Positions 18,470-27,085 of a stretch of DNA of 64,000 bases are shown here, piece after piece. Both the position numbers and the translations under genes were made by a program. The DNA is from Novosphingobium profundi (lineage in GTDB: Bacteria; Pseudomonadota; Alphaproteobacteria; Sphingomonadales; Sphingomonadaceae), in contig NZ_JAIVLF010000003.1 in NCBI RefSeq assembly GCF_020524485.1, positions 558,001-622,000 of the forward strand, in the 5' to 3' direction. Each line of letters begins with the position of its first letter. Position 1 is the first letter of the stretch. The notes beneath the pieces were generated by a model that saw only the letters and a program-made list of their open reading frames with translations, searched no databases and had not been told where the DNA came from.

Positions 18470-19482
18470 GAGGTTGGCTCAGGCGCGGGCGCGTGATCGC
18501 GGCCCAGCGCCTGCAGCCGCTCGCGCACCTGCGTTTCGACTGCAATCATCGCCGCAAAGCCTGCCGGCGGCGCATCGCCAAAGGCGTTGGAGGGCCAGAG
18601 CGTGAGCGCGCTGCGGTCCTCCTCGATCTGGGGCAGCATCCCGGCCAGGAGGTTGCCCGCCGGTTGGCTGCGCGCACGGCGCAATCCCTCGATGTCGATG
18701 GTCGAGAGGTGGAATTCGTCGCTCACCGCCGCGCCGATGGGACGGCCTTCGTAGTCCCAGGCCGCCGAGGCCAGCTCCCCTTGCGCAATGTTCGCCATGC
18801 CGAAGTAGACCGCGTTTTCAAAGGCGCGCACCGGGCGGCACAGCTCTGCGCCCGGACGGTTGAGGTAGTCGATCCCCTGCATCGCGGCGACCGGATTGAG
18901 GATCACTTCGGCACCTTTGAGCGCCATGGCGCGGATCGGCTCGGGCCAGTGCGGCTCGGCCCCGATGGTGACGCCCAGCCCGCCAATCGGCGTGTCAAGC
19001 ACGGGCAGGAACGCCCCATGCCCGAAGGTCTCGACGAAACGGTCGTAGACGTCGACCGGGCTGGTGCGCAGCGAGAGCGAATAGTTCTTGCGGTAAGCCA
19101 GCCCAATCTCGCCCTCGGGCGTGAGCACCGCGACCGAGAAGAAATAGCGCCCCGGAAAGGCCGCGTGCTTCTCGGCGATCTGCACGGCGGCATAGACGCC
19201 GGCCTTGCGCGCGGCTTCGCCCAGCCGCTCCATTTCCGGCCCCGGAAAGGTGACCGCCGCGCCCAGCCAGGCCTCGGGGCCAAGCGGGGTGTAGCCGGTC
19301 ATCGCGAACTGGGGAAAGACGACAAGGCGCGCGCCATGCTCGCCCGCCGCGCGTGCAATGGCCTCGCAGGCAATGGCGATGTTGGCGTCGAGCGCACCGT
19401 CGAGCGGCATGCCGTCCGCGCCAAAGACACTGCCCGTCGCCGGACGGCACAGCGCCATGGTGTAAGGCGCAATCCCGCTCAT
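18466..19482 (-). CDS. nitrilase-superfamily (carbon-nitrogen hydrolase) homologue lacking Glu and Cys of the triad
   Basis: A 338-residue protein with the alpha-beta-beta-alpha nitrilase layout. The three landmark motifs are readable: LVVFPQFAMTGY (usual catalytic Glu is Gln58), AYRKNYSL (Lys132 kept), and GVTIGAEPHWPE (usual catalytic Cys is Gly174). Two of three catalytic residues are thus replaced, while the motif frames are intact, arguing against random decay. The start at 19482 overlaps the stop of the upstream flavin monooxygenase by 4 bp (ATGA), so they are translated together and it may serve that enzyme as a binding or scaffold partner, or catalyse different chemistry. Function unknown. 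Confidence 0.8.
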   Translation of the reverse strand: MSGIAPYTMALCRPATGSVFGADGMPLDGALDANIAIACEAIARAAGEHGARLVVFPQFAMTGYTPLGPEAWLGAAVTFPGPEMERLGEAARKAGVYAAVQIAEKHAAFPGRYFFSVAVLTPEGEIGLAYRKNYSLSLRTSPVDVYDRFVETFGHGAFLPVLDTPIGGLGVTIGAEPHWPEPIRAMALKGAEVILNPVAAMQGIDYLNRPGAELCRPVRAFENAVYFGMANIAQGELASAAWDYEGRPIGAAVSDEFHLSTIDIEGLRRARSQPAGNLLAGMLPQIEEDRSALTLWPSNAFGDAPPAGFAAMIAVETQVRERLQALGRDHAPAPEPTS

Positions 19483-20597
19483 GCCAGCGCCGCCTTGGCC
19501 GCGGCCATCTGTGCCTTGAGTTCGGGTACGAGCTCGCGCCCGATCAGCGCGGCGTCGGTGTCCTGTTCGGGGCTGCGCAGGAGGAAGCGGGTAATGCCAA
19601 GGCGGCGGTACTCCATCAGGCTGTCGGCGACCTGCTGCGGCGTTCCGACCAGAACCGAATTGTTGCCGCGCCCCTTGAAGGCCTTGTTGAGCCCTGTCCA
19701 CAGGCACCGGTCGAGCCGGTCACCCTGCTTGGACTGTGCGAGCATGCGCTGGAAGGCGCCCGCCGCGGCCTTGTCGTCGTCCTTGTCGTGCTTGCCCATG
19801 ACAATGCCGCGCTCGCCGCCCGCGATGCGCTCGGTCACCTGCTGCTCCAGCTTCATTGCGCGCTCCCAGGCCGCATCCTCGGTCTCGCCCAAGAGGATCA
19901 CCATGGTCATCAGCACCTTGATGTCACGCCCGTGCCGCGCGGCCGCCGCATGCGCCTTGCGCGCGAGGTCGCCCGCGCCCTCAAAAGTGTCCCCCCCTTG
20001 CGCGTAGACGTCGGCGACCTTGCCGCACAGATCGAGCGCCAGGTCCGAGGTGCCGCCCCAGTAGACCGGCATGGCCCCGCCGTGCGGGCGCACCATCGCG
20101 AAGGCGTCGCGGTATTTGTAGAATTCACCGTCGAAATCGAAGGGCTGCTCGCTCGACCAGACCCGGCGCATGACTTCCACGTATTCCGCGGCAATGCGGT
20201 AGCGCTCTTCCTTGGTGTTGAAGGCGCCATCGGCCTGGACCTCGCGGTCGTCGGCCCCGGCAATGACGTGGACCGCCGCGCGGCCCTCGCTCAGCCGGTC
20301 AAGCGTCGCGAGATGACGCGCGGCGTAGGTGGGCTGCACCGGCCCCGGGCGATGCGCCATCATGAAGCCGAGCTTGGAGGTCACGCCCGAGAGGTGCGCG
20401 CCGATGGCAAAGCTTTCAGGCATGACCGCAGCATTGGCAATCAACACCCGGTCATAGCCCGCCGCTTCCTGCTCCAGCGCAGCCTTGCGGATATAGGCAG
20501 GATCAAAGTCGGCCCCTTGCGGTCCACTCGCCACCGATCCGGGACGGTGGTTGACGATGCCGACGATCTCCAGATCGTCCTGAATATCCGCGTACAT
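19479..20597 (-). CDS. LLM-class flavin-dependent monooxygenase (SsuD/NtaA-like)
   Basis: A 372-residue bacterial-luciferase-like TIM-barrel protein closest in layout to alkanesulfonate monooxygenase: EQEAAGYDRVLIAN, HRPGPVQPTYAARHLATLDRLSEGR (in part), and the C-terminal GTPQQVADSL substrate/flavin loop. It uses reduced FMN and oxygen; no flavin reductase gene is adjacent, so FMNH2 must come from elsewhere. It is first in a two-gene unit with the nitrilase homologue, and divergent from the methyltransferase. The substrate (sulfonate, amine or heterocycle) cannot be stated. Confidence 0.85.
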   Translation of the reverse strand: MYADIQDDLEIVGIVNHRPGSVASGPQGADFDPAYIRKAALEQEAAGYDRVLIANAAVMPESFAIGAHLSGVTSKLGFMMAHRPGPVQPTYAARHLATLDRLSEGRAAVHVIAGADDREVQADGAFNTKEERYRIAAEYVEVMRRVWSSEQPFDFDGEFYKYRDAFAMVRPHGGAMPVYWGGTSDLALDLCGKVADVYAQGGDTFEGAGDLARKAHAAAARHGRDIKVLMTMVILLGETEDAAWERAMKLEQQVTERIAGGERGIVMGKHDKDDDKAAAGAFQRMLAQSKQGDRLDRCLWTGLNKAFKGRGNNSVLVGTPQQVADSLMEYRRLGITRFLLRSPEQDTDAALIGRELVPELKAQMAAAKAALA

Positions 20598-20654
20598 GTC
20601 TTCTCCCTGGCAATGGCTGAGCGCCCTTGCTGCCAGAGAGATATCGAAATTCCA

Positions 20655-20669
20655 GTCGAATTATTCGAC
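20655..20669. promoter_or_regulatory. 15-bp perfect palindrome in the divergent monooxygenase/methyltransferase promoter region
   Basis: GTCGAAT-T-ATTCGAC lies 58 bp from the monooxygenase start and 107 bp from the methyltransferase start, inside a locally AT-rich patch. Odd-length dyads of this kind commonly bind TetR-, MarR- or IclR-type dimers. The only regulator in this island is the IclR protein at 28.5 kb, whose own intergenic region has a different dyad. Confidence 0.5.
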
Positions 20670-20775
20670 CTGATATACGCAAAACGCATAAGCACTATGC
20701 CCGCAAGATGTTCATGTCGCGAACAGCGCACGCCCCCACATTGCAGAGGGCGAACTCCTGCGCGAGACTTCCCCC

Positions 20776-21915
20776 ATGGCCCAGAACGAAACCTTCACGG
20801 CGCGCGACTTCGCGTTCACGCCCAACCACGACGAGACCGCCCGGCAGAATTTCATCGGCGGCTTCAAGAAATTCATCAATTTCGATGTCGAGGCGGCGCT
20901 CGACCGCCGCTTCGATGCGACCTTGGCCCCGGCCTACGAGGCGGAACACGGCGCTCCTCCCGCCACCCGCAAGGAGGCGGTCGCCGCGGTCGAGAACGAC
21001 CCCTTGTTCCAGACCTGGTCGGCGCTCACCTTCCACAGCCAGAACCTGATGTGGGACGCGGTGCAGGACACGACCGACCGCATCATCGATGACCGCATCG
21101 AAACCTACCGCGCGCTGCGCGATGCGCGTCCGGCTGGCGGCAGCGTGACCTTGCGCGATGATCTGGTTGTTCGCGCCCCGGTCAGCACCACCGAGATCCA
21201 CCGCCAGCCCGGCGGCTACTGGCGCGAGCGCCGCGCCGACGACATCGAACAGGGCCTCAACTACACCGGCACGGTCGAACTCTACCGCAGCGCCAAGGGC
21301 ATGTCCGCGCGCGGCTCGCTGGAGAAGGACACGCTGGGCCAGTTCGTGGCCGAAGTCGCGCAGCGCCGCGCACCGGACCTTGTCCCTGCCCGCGTCCTCG
21401 ACATGGGCTGCGGCACCGGCGAGCAGACCCACGCCTACAAGAAAGTCTGGCCCGAGGCCGAGGTCACAGGGCTGGAGTGCGCGCGCCCGCTGGTGCGCTT
21501 TGCCCATGGCACGGCCGAAGCGAACGGGCTTGCCATCGACTTTCTCGAGGCCAACGCGGCGGACACCGGCCTTCCCGACGAGAGCGTCGACTTCATCACC
21601 TCGATCATCATGTTCCACGAGACGACCGCAGCGCAGACGCAGGAGATCCTCAAGGAATGTTGGCGCCTCCTGAAGCCGGGCGGCCTCGTCCTGCACCTTG
21701 ACGTGCCTTACCACGCGCACCGCATCCCGCTCATCAAGCAGGCCACCAACGACTGGCAGGTGCGCCACAATGGCGAGCCCTTCTGGACCGGCTTCGTCGA
21801 GCTCGACATGATGGCCGAACTGACCCGCGCCGGGTTCGATCCCGACCACGCCTTTGCCGACTACGAAAGCGCGGGCGCGGCCACCTATTTCTTCTTCGGA
21901 GGGCGCAAGCCATGA
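20776..21915 (+). CDS. class I SAM-dependent methyltransferase with a long N-terminal domain
   Basis: A 379-residue protein. The C-terminal half is a Rossmann methyltransferase: motif I VLDMGCGTGEQ at about residue 197, motif II acidic residue in VTGLECA, then SVDFITSIIMFHET and LLKPGGLVLHLDVPYH. The N-terminal ~185 residues form a separate domain I do not recognise (HDETARQNFIGGFKKF, then a helical part). Small-molecule methylation is likely. It is the first of two plus-strand genes; the following small gene overlaps it by 4 bp (ATGA). Confidence 0.8.
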   Translation: MAQNETFTARDFAFTPNHDETARQNFIGGFKKFINFDVEAALDRRFDATLAPAYEAEHGAPPATRKEAVAAVENDPLFQTWSALTFHSQNLMWDAVQDTTDRIIDDRIETYRALRDARPAGGSVTLRDDLVVRAPVSTTEIHRQPGGYWRERRADDIEQGLNYTGTVELYRSAKGMSARGSLEKDTLGQFVAEVAQRRAPDLVPARVLDMGCGTGEQTHAYKKVWPEAEVTGLECARPLVRFAHGTAEANGLAIDFLEANAADTGLPDESVDFITSIIMFHETTAAQTQEILKECWRLLKPGGLVLHLDVPYHAHRIPLIKQATNDWQVRHNGEPFWTGFVELDMMAELTRAGFDPDHAFADYESAGAATYFFFGGRKP

Positions 21916-22232
21916 CCACCCCGGCAGATACCCCGGCACAGGACGCATTTCCCGCAGGCCCCAAGCCCGGCGACCGCACCGTCACTTTCCTGGAAAACCC
22001 CATCGTCGACCAGATGCTGCGCGCGATGGTGACGCTGACGATGGAACTTTCGGTCACGCGCGAACGCATGCGCGCGATGGAACAGGTGCTGGAAGCACAG
22101 GGCCTTGCCGTGGCCAGCGGGATCGAGGACCTGACGCTCTCGCCCGAAGAGGACGATGCCCGCCGCGCGATGCGCGAGAAGCTCATCGCGGATGTACTCG
22201 GCCCGATCATCGAGCGGCTGGAGAAGGCCTGA
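21912..22232 (+). CDS. small protein of unknown function
   Basis: A 106-residue acidic, largely helical protein, translationally coupled to the methyltransferase by a 4-bp overlap. Its middle (ENPIVDQMLRAMVTLTMELS then RERMRAMEQVLEAQG) has a heptad-like Met/Leu pattern suggesting a coiled coil, and no signal peptide or Cys cluster is present. The coupling suggests a partner or chaperone for the methyltransferase's unusual N-domain. I do not recognise a family. Confidence 0.7.
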   Translation: MTTPADTPAQDAFPAGPKPGDRTVTFLENPIVDQMLRAMVTLTMELSVTRERMRAMEQVLEAQGLAVASGIEDLTLSPEEDDARRAMREKLIADVLGPIIERLEKA

Positions 22233-22263
22233 GTTTTCTCCCCGCGCCCTCCCCTGCGACGCC

Positions 22264-22315
22264 GGGAACGGTCCATCTTTTCGCGATATGGACATCTGCC
22301 CCACGCAGCGTTCCC
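22264..22315. repeat. nested inverted repeats before the histidinol-dehydrogenase-like gene
   Basis: GGGAACG (22264-22270) pairs with CGTTCCC (22309-22315), and inside it GTCCAT (22271-22276) pairs with ATGGAC (22288-22293). They lie 66-117 bp upstream of the 22381 start, and could be an operator pair or a leader stem. Confidence 0.4.
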
Positions 22316-22380
22316 GCACGGCCCGGACCGCGCCAAGTCGGCCTCATCCATGACGACACATGACGAAGGGTAGAGTGAAG

Positions 22381-23712
22381 ATGGCGCAGTATCTGAAGCG
22401 CGGCGCAAGCGCCGAGACGAAGGCCGATGCCGACCGCAAGGTCCGCGATATCGTCGAAGCCGCGCTGGCCGACATCGAACAGCGCGGCGATGCCGCCGTG
22501 CGCGACATGTCGATCCGCTTTGATGGCTGGGACCGCGAGGACTATCGCCTGACCGACGCCGAGATCGAGGCCTGCGTCGACAGCCTGACCCCGCAGGAGC
22601 GCAAGGACATCGAGTTCGCGCAGACGCAGGTGCGCAACTTCGCGCAGGTCCAGCGCGCCTCGATGAAGGACGTCGAGGTCGAGACGCTTCCCGGCGTTGT
22701 CCTGGGGCACAAGAACATCCCGCTGAACTCGGCCGGGTGCTACGTCCCGGGCGGCAAGTACCCGCTGCTGGCCGGCGCGCACATGTCGGTGATCACCGCC
22801 AAGGTTGCGGGCGTGAAGCGCGTCGTCACCTGCGCCCCGCCGTTCCAGGGCCGCCCGGCCCGCGCCATTGTCGCCGCACAGGCGCTCGCCGGGGCCGACG
22901 TGATCTATGCGCTGGGCGGCATCCAGGCGGTGGGTGCCATGGCCATCGGCACGGCCTCGATCGATCCGGTCGATATCCTGGTCGGCCCGGGCAACGCCTT
23001 CGTCGCCGAAGCCAAGCGCCAGTTGTTCGGACGTGTCGGCATCGACCTCTTCGCAGGTCCCACCGAGACGCTGATCATCGCCGATGAGGTGGGCTGCGAT
23101 CCCGAGATCGCCGCGACCGACATCCTGGGCCAGGTCGAGCATGGCCCCGACAGCCCGGGCGTCCTCCTCACCAATTCGGAAAAGTTCGCGCGCGAGACGA
23201 TGGCCGAGATCGAGCGCCTCCTGCAGATCCTCCCCACCGCCGAACATGCCCGCAAGGCTTGGGAGGCCTTCGGCGAAGTCATCGTCGCCGACAGCACCGA
23301 GGAAATGGTCGCAATCGCCGACGAGATCGCCTCCGAGCACGTCCAGGTGATGACCGCCGCCCCCAACTACTTCCTCGACAACATGACCAACTACGGCGCG
23401 CTGTTCTTGGGCAGCCGCACCAACGTCAGCTTCGGCGACAAGGTCATCGGCACCAACCACACGCTCCCCACCAGGAAGGCCGCGCGCTACACCGGTGGCC
23501 TGTGGGTCGGCAAGTTCCTGAAGACCTGCACCTACCAGCGCATCGAGACCGACGAGGCCTCCGCGCTGATCGGCGACTACTGCTCGCGCCTGTGTGCGCT
23601 CGAAGGCTTTGCCGGGCATGGCGAACAGGCCAACATCCGCGTGCGCCGCTTTGGCGGACGCGATGTGCCCTACGCCGGCCAGACCGAACCGACGCCCGAA
23701 ACGGCGGCCTGA
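22381..23712 (+). CDS. histidinol dehydrogenase-family NAD-dependent alcohol dehydrogenase (HisD/HpsN-like)
   Basis: A 443-residue zinc-dependent dehydrogenase of the HisD fold. Zinc ligands and catalytic residues are conserved: Gln and His in GQVEHGPDS, the Glu-His pair in SEHVQVMT, Asp in [10 protein letters not shown] and the C-terminal His in [21 protein letters not shown] and [17 protein letters not shown] are family signatures. The catabolic surroundings and the absence of other his genes indicate it is not the biosynthetic HisD but a paralogue such as sulfopropanediol dehydrogenase HpsN, which oxidises an alcohol to an acid in two steps. An ATG at 22360 would add seven residues. Substrate unknown. 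Confidence 0.85.
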   Translation: MAQYLKRGASAETKADADRKVRDIVEAALADIEQRGDAAVRDMSIRFDGWDREDYRLTDAEIEACVDSLTPQERKDIEFAQTQVRNFAQVQRASMKDVEVETLPGVVLGHKNIPLNSAGCYVPGGKYPLLAGAHMSVITAKVAGVKRVVTCAPPFQGRPARAIVAAQALAGADVIYALGGIQAVGAMAIGTASIDPVDILVGPGNAFVAEAKRQLFGRVGIDLFAGPTETLIIADEVGCDPEIAATDILGQVEHGPDSPGVLLTNSEKFARETMAEIERLLQILPTAEHARKAWEAFGEVIVADSTEEMVAIADEIASEHVQVMTAAPNYFLDNMTNYGALFLGSRTNVSFGDKVIGTNHTLPTRKAARYTGGLWVGKFLKTCTYQRIETDEASALIGDYCSRLCALEGFAGHGEQANIRVRRFGGRDVPYAGQTEPTPETAA

Positions 23713-23729
23713 AATCAGAAGACAGGATT

Positions 23730-23844
23730 CCGAGGGCCATCGCCCTCGGGCTCCCCGAACTGTCGACCGCACCTTTCTCACGCCATCCTGGATGGAGAAA
23801 GGTGAGGTTGCCGATTTTGGGGTCAAGGGGCGATGGCCCCTTGA
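23730..23844. repeat. array of three hairpins in a 225-bp intergenic region
   Basis: Between 23713 and 23937 there is no gene, but three consecutive perfect stems: 23730-23749 (8 bp, loop CATC), 23771-23803 (9 bp ACCTTTCTC/GAGAAAGGT enclosing a smaller CCATCC/GGATGG dyad) and 23823-23844 (9 bp TCAAGGGGC/GCCCCTTGA, loop GATG). The first and third have GC-rich stems with complementary CATC/GATG loops. This looks like a REP- or MITE-like composite element rather than a simple terminator. Confidence 0.6.
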
Positions 23845-23937
23845 AATTGGCTTCCTGCTTGCCTCCTTTCCTTCGCCGCGTGAACATCGGTGCGCTGCAG
23901 AATTGATCGCCATGCCCTTGCGCGATCTGTTGCGCCC

Positions 23938-24654
23938 ATGCCCTTCACACGCATCACCGGCTCGTACGTCACCCACCCCCTCGATGCGCCCGAGCGCACG
24001 GCGGACTGGGAGGACTTCATCCTCACCTGCAACCCGGACGGGTCGCGCACGGCGATGACGCTCTCGCGCTTTCCGGGCAATTCCATCGTGCGCCAGGTCA
24101 TGCAGACGGTAGAGGCCGACTTCACCCCGCGCGACGGTTTTGCGCGCCTCTATGCGGACGGCCGCTATGCAGGGTCGGTGGTGCGCCAGGTGACAGGCGG
24201 CGAAGTGACCTCCGTCGTGCTCGGCCCGGACGGCGCGCCCATCGACGTCTCCGCCTTCCCTTTCGAGGCCACGCGCGAGGTGCTGGGCTACCACCCGACC
24301 GCCGCGGAAGGCTGGAAGCTGATGAAGCTCGACCGCAGCGTGCCGGGCGTCCAGACCATCGAGCTGCTCACCACCTCGCTTACCTGGAACGGGGGCACGA
24401 TGGGCCATGGCCGCAAGGTCGAGATGCCGGTCGAGTACCTGGGCGAGGAGGACATGCACGTGCCCGCAGGCACCTTCGCGTGCCATCGCTTCCTGTGGCG
24501 CACGGGCGACATCGACGGCGACCTCGACATCTGGGTTACCCGCAAGGACGCGCTGATGGTGCGCATGAACGGCTATGCCAAGGGCCACGCCTATGTGCTG
24601 GCGCGCTATGAGGAAACGGTCTTTCCCGACACCAACGAATTCGGCGACTACTGA
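23938..24654 (+). CDS. conserved hypothetical protein, beta-rich (DUF3108-like fold possible)
   Basis: A 238-residue protein with alternating polar/hydrophobic beta-strand pattern and no signal peptide or transmembrane segment. The late motif MHVPAGTFACHRF resembles the V-PAGTF-a-[KR] element of DUF3108-type proteins, which are lipocalin-like. It runs from GSYVTHPLDAPERTADWEDF to a C-terminal Tyr-rich strand set. The start at 23938 is chosen because upstream codons fall in the hairpin array region; its ribosome-binding site is poor. It follows the HisD-like gene by 225 bp and ends at a strong terminator. Role unknown. Confidence 0.65.
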   Translation: MPFTRITGSYVTHPLDAPERTADWEDFILTCNPDGSRTAMTLSRFPGNSIVRQVMQTVEADFTPRDGFARLYADGRYAGSVVRQVTGGEVTSVVLGPDGAPIDVSAFPFEATREVLGYHPTAAEGWKLMKLDRSVPGVQTIELLTTSLTWNGGTMGHGRKVEMPVEYLGEEDMHVPAGTFACHRFLWRTGDIDGDLDIWVTRKDALMVRMNGYAKGHAYVLARYEETVFPDTNEFGDY

Positions 24655-24673
24655 GCCCACCCGAACACGAAGA

Positions 24674-24713
24674 GGGCCGCGCCCGCACCTTCGACAAGGT
24701 ACGGGCGCGGCCC
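24674..24713. terminator. bidirectional intrinsic terminator
   Basis: A stem of 17 pairs with one mismatch (GGGCCGCGCCCG-x-ACCTT / mirrored) and a 4-base loop, followed by CTTTTCC. It lies between the converging hypothetical protein and aldehyde dehydrogenase genes. Confidence 0.8.
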
Positions 24714-24736
24714 CTTTTCCTTGCGTCTCTTGCGGA

Positions 24737-26200
24737 TCAGGCGCCGAGGCGGCGGATCGGCGTATCTTCCAGCGGGATCGAGGTGGTCTTGGCCTCGGTG
24801 AAGAAGTCCGCGCAGTGGCGCGCGCCGTCGCGGCCGATGCCCGATTCCTTGTACCCGCCAAACGGCGCGCGCAATTCGCGCATCATCGGCGTGTTGACCC
24901 AGATCGTGCCCGCGCGGATGCGCGCGCTGCAGGCCATGGCCGTCGCCAGATCGCGCGTCCAGACATAGGAGACGAGGCCGAAGTCGGAGGCATTGGCCAT
25001 CGCGATGGCCTCATCGAGGTCGGAATAGGTCAGGAAGGTCGCGAAGGGCCCGAATATCTCCTCCTGGCAGATCCGCGCGGCATTGCTGGGCGCACGCGCG
25101 ACGATGGGCTCCATGAACCAGCCCTGCTCGCGGCCCTCGGGCGCCGTTCCTCCGTGCAGGATCTCGGCGCCATCCTCGCGCGCCACATCCAGGTAGTGCT
25201 GCACGTGCGCGCGGTGCGCCTCGAAGGCGAGCGGACCCATCTCGGTCGCCGGATCGCACGGATCGCCGATGCGGATGGCCTTGGCCCGCGCGACGAAGGC
25301 GGCGATGAATTCCTCGGCGATGGATTCGTGGACGAGGATGCGCGAGCCGCCCAGGCACTGCTGGCCGTTGCTCGCGTAGATGGCGAGCAGCGTGCCGTCG
25401 AGCGCGCGTTCCAGGTCCGCATCGGGCGTGACGATGGCCGCCGACTTGCCGCCCAGTTCCATCGTCACCGGGGTCAGCCGCTCGCCCGCCGCAGCCATGA
25501 TCCGGCGCCCCGTGGTGGTGCCGCCGGTAAAGCCGATCATGTCGATGTCCGGGTGGGTGGTGAGCGCTTCCCCGGTCACGCTGCCCCGGCCGTTGACGAC
25601 ATTGACGACGCCCTTGGGAAGGCCCGCCTCGTGCATCAGCTCGACCATGCGTAGGGTCGACTGGGGCGTGTATTCGGACGGCTTCAGCACACAGGTGTTG
25701 CCAAAGGCGATGCAGGTCGCAAGCCGCATCGAGCCCAGCGCCAGCGGCGCGTTCCACGGCGCGATGAGCGCGGCAACGCCCTTGGCTTCGCGGGTGGTGT
25801 AGGTGAGGTACTTCTCGTTCTGCTGGAAGGTCTCGCCCGCCATCATGCTGGCGACCTCGGCAAAGCGCTTGAAGTTCTCGGCGGCGCGGTCGATCAGCGG
25901 GCGCACGCCCGAGATCGGAAGGCCCGAGGTGCGCGCTTCCAACTCGGCGAGTTCGTCGCCATGTGCCCGCAGCTTGGCATCGATGGCCTGGAGCACATTG
26001 CTGCGCGCCTCGCTGCCAAGCGCGCTCCACGGCCCAAAGGCCGCGCGCGCGGCCTTGACCGCGGCATCGACTTCGGCCGCATCGGCCTCGCGCAGCGCGC
26101 TCGCCTGCACCCCGCTCGTCGGATCGAAGACGGGAAGCTCGAAGCCGTCCCCGGCCGGAAGGAAGGCGCCGTCAATGAAGCTGGTGGCGGTCGTGGTCAT
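24737..26200 (-). CDS. NAD(P)-dependent aldehyde dehydrogenase
   Basis: A 487-residue ALDH-superfamily enzyme oxidising an aldehyde or semialdehyde to the acid. The oxyanion Asn is in APWNAPLALG, the NAD-loop is GFTGGTTTGRRI, the general base Glu is in MELGGKSA, and the nucleophile Cys is in NGQQCLGGSR. It most resembles hydroxymuconate-semialdehyde or 5-carboxymethyl-type aromatic semialdehyde dehydrogenases by overall look. The start at 26200 (MTTTATS) is preferred to 26251, whose extra residues are not family-like. It is downstream of the FAD monooxygenase and racemase-like genes on the same strand (105-bp gap), so probably the same pathway. Confidence 0.9.
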   Translation of the reverse strand: MTTTATSFIDGAFLPAGDGFELPVFDPTSGVQASALREADAAEVDAAVKAARAAFGPWSALGSEARSNVLQAIDAKLRAHGDELAELEARTSGLPISGVRPLIDRAAENFKRFAEVASMMAGETFQQNEKYLTYTTREAKGVAALIAPWNAPLALGSMRLATCIAFGNTCVLKPSEYTPQSTLRMVELMHEAGLPKGVVNVVNGRGSVTGEALTTHPDIDMIGFTGGTTTGRRIMAAAGERLTPVTMELGGKSAAIVTPDADLERALDGTLLAIYASNGQQCLGGSRILVHESIAEEFIAAFVARAKAIRIGDPCDPATEMGPLAFEAHRAHVQHYLDVAREDGAEILHGGTAPEGREQGWFMEPIVARAPSNAARICQEEIFGPFATFLTYSDLDEAIAMANASDFGLVSYVWTRDLATAMACSARIRAGTIWVNTPMMRELRAPFGGYKESGIGRDGARHCADFFTEAKTTSIPLEDTPIRRLGA

Positions 26201-26305
26201 GGCTCGAAGGTCTCGACGTCTAGCGGGAAAGAAACAAGGCAGGTGTGGCAAGGCCCTGCGCAGGCGGCAGACTATGCCTCCCGCGCAGGACCTCGCCGGG
26301 AGCGA

Positions 26306-27085
26306 TCAGAATTCGCTCATCAGGCGGCCAAAGCCCATCAGGCGGTCCTGAATGCCATTGGCGCGCAGCGCGTGCCAGTAGGTTGCGGTGTTGATCGCGA
26401 TGACCGGCTTGCCCAGGTACAGCTCGGCTGCCGCCGCCGCGCGGATGCCCGAAATGTTGGTGCCGACCTGGATCAGCGCGTCCACGTCATCGCCGTCGAG
26501 CGCCTTGAAGGTGTCGATGGTGCGGCGCTCCTCGACTTCGGCGATGGCGAGCCAGGAGGGGCACTGCAGCGGAATGTCGCGCACCGTCTCGTAGCCGTGG
26601 TCGGCCAGGAAGTTCTTCACTTCGGCATTGGCGGTCGGGAAGTAGGGCGAGAAGAAGGCGACCTTCTTGATCCCCGGCCCATAGGCCTTGAGCGCGGCGA
26701 CGACCGAATCCGCGCCGGTCGAAACGCCAAGCCCGGAAATCTCCTCGACGTTGCGGCGCCACTTGTCGGCCCCTTCCGCCCCGCCAAAGAAGGTCACCGC
26801 CGACATGCCCATGACGAGGTAGTCGGGTGCGCAGGTGAGCACGCCCTTGACTGCGTCCACGGTGTTGTCACTGATCTCCCAGGCGCCCGCCATGAAGGTC
26901 TCGTTGGAGACCGCCTTGGCGTTGTCGACGACGATGCGGCTGTAGTGGTTGGTGACACCGGGCACGCGCAGGTCGTCGAAATCGGGCTGGACGCTGGTGT
27001 TGGTCGAGGGGCCCAGGACACCGAACTTGCGGCGGAAGCCCAGCTGGTCGCGGTTCACGCGTCCGGGTACAGTATCGATGCTCAT
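26306..27085 (-). CDS. Asp/Glu racemase / maleate isomerase-superfamily homologue without the two active-site Cys
   Basis: A 259-residue protein with the pseudo-symmetric two-domain fold of maleate isomerase and arylmalonate decarboxylase (RRKFGVLGPSTNTSVQPDF start). At the two places where family members carry catalytic cysteines, this protein reads VMGMSAVTF (about residue 93) and LIQVGTNISG (about 207-209). Its only cysteines (84, 175) are elsewhere. It may bind a dicarboxylate-like ligand with Ser/Thr replacing Cys, or be a lyase. Its ATG overlaps the stop of the FAD monooxygenase by 4 bp (ATGA), so the two act together. Confidence 0.8.
   Translation of the reverse strand: MSIDTVPGRVNRDQLGFRRKFGVLGPSTNTSVQPDFDDLRVPGVTNHYSRIVVDNAKAVSNETFMAGAWEISDNTVDAVKGVLTCAPDYLVMGMSAVTFFGGAEGADKWRRNVEEISGLGVSTGADSVVAALKAYGPGIKKVAFFSPYFPTANAEVKNFLADHGYETVRDIPLQCPSWLAIAEVEERRTIDTFKALDGDDVDALIQVGTNISGIRAAAAAELYLGKPVIAINTATYWHALRANGIQDRLMGFGRLMSEF

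Noticed and set aside
22381..23712. Biosynthetic histidinol dehydrogenase hisD
   Set aside because: No other histidine biosynthesis gene is near and the surroundings are catabolic; a HisD-fold alcohol dehydrogenase is more likely.
23730..23844. CRISPR-like repeat array
   Set aside because: The three hairpins differ in sequence and spacing, and there are no direct repeats or cas genes in the window.
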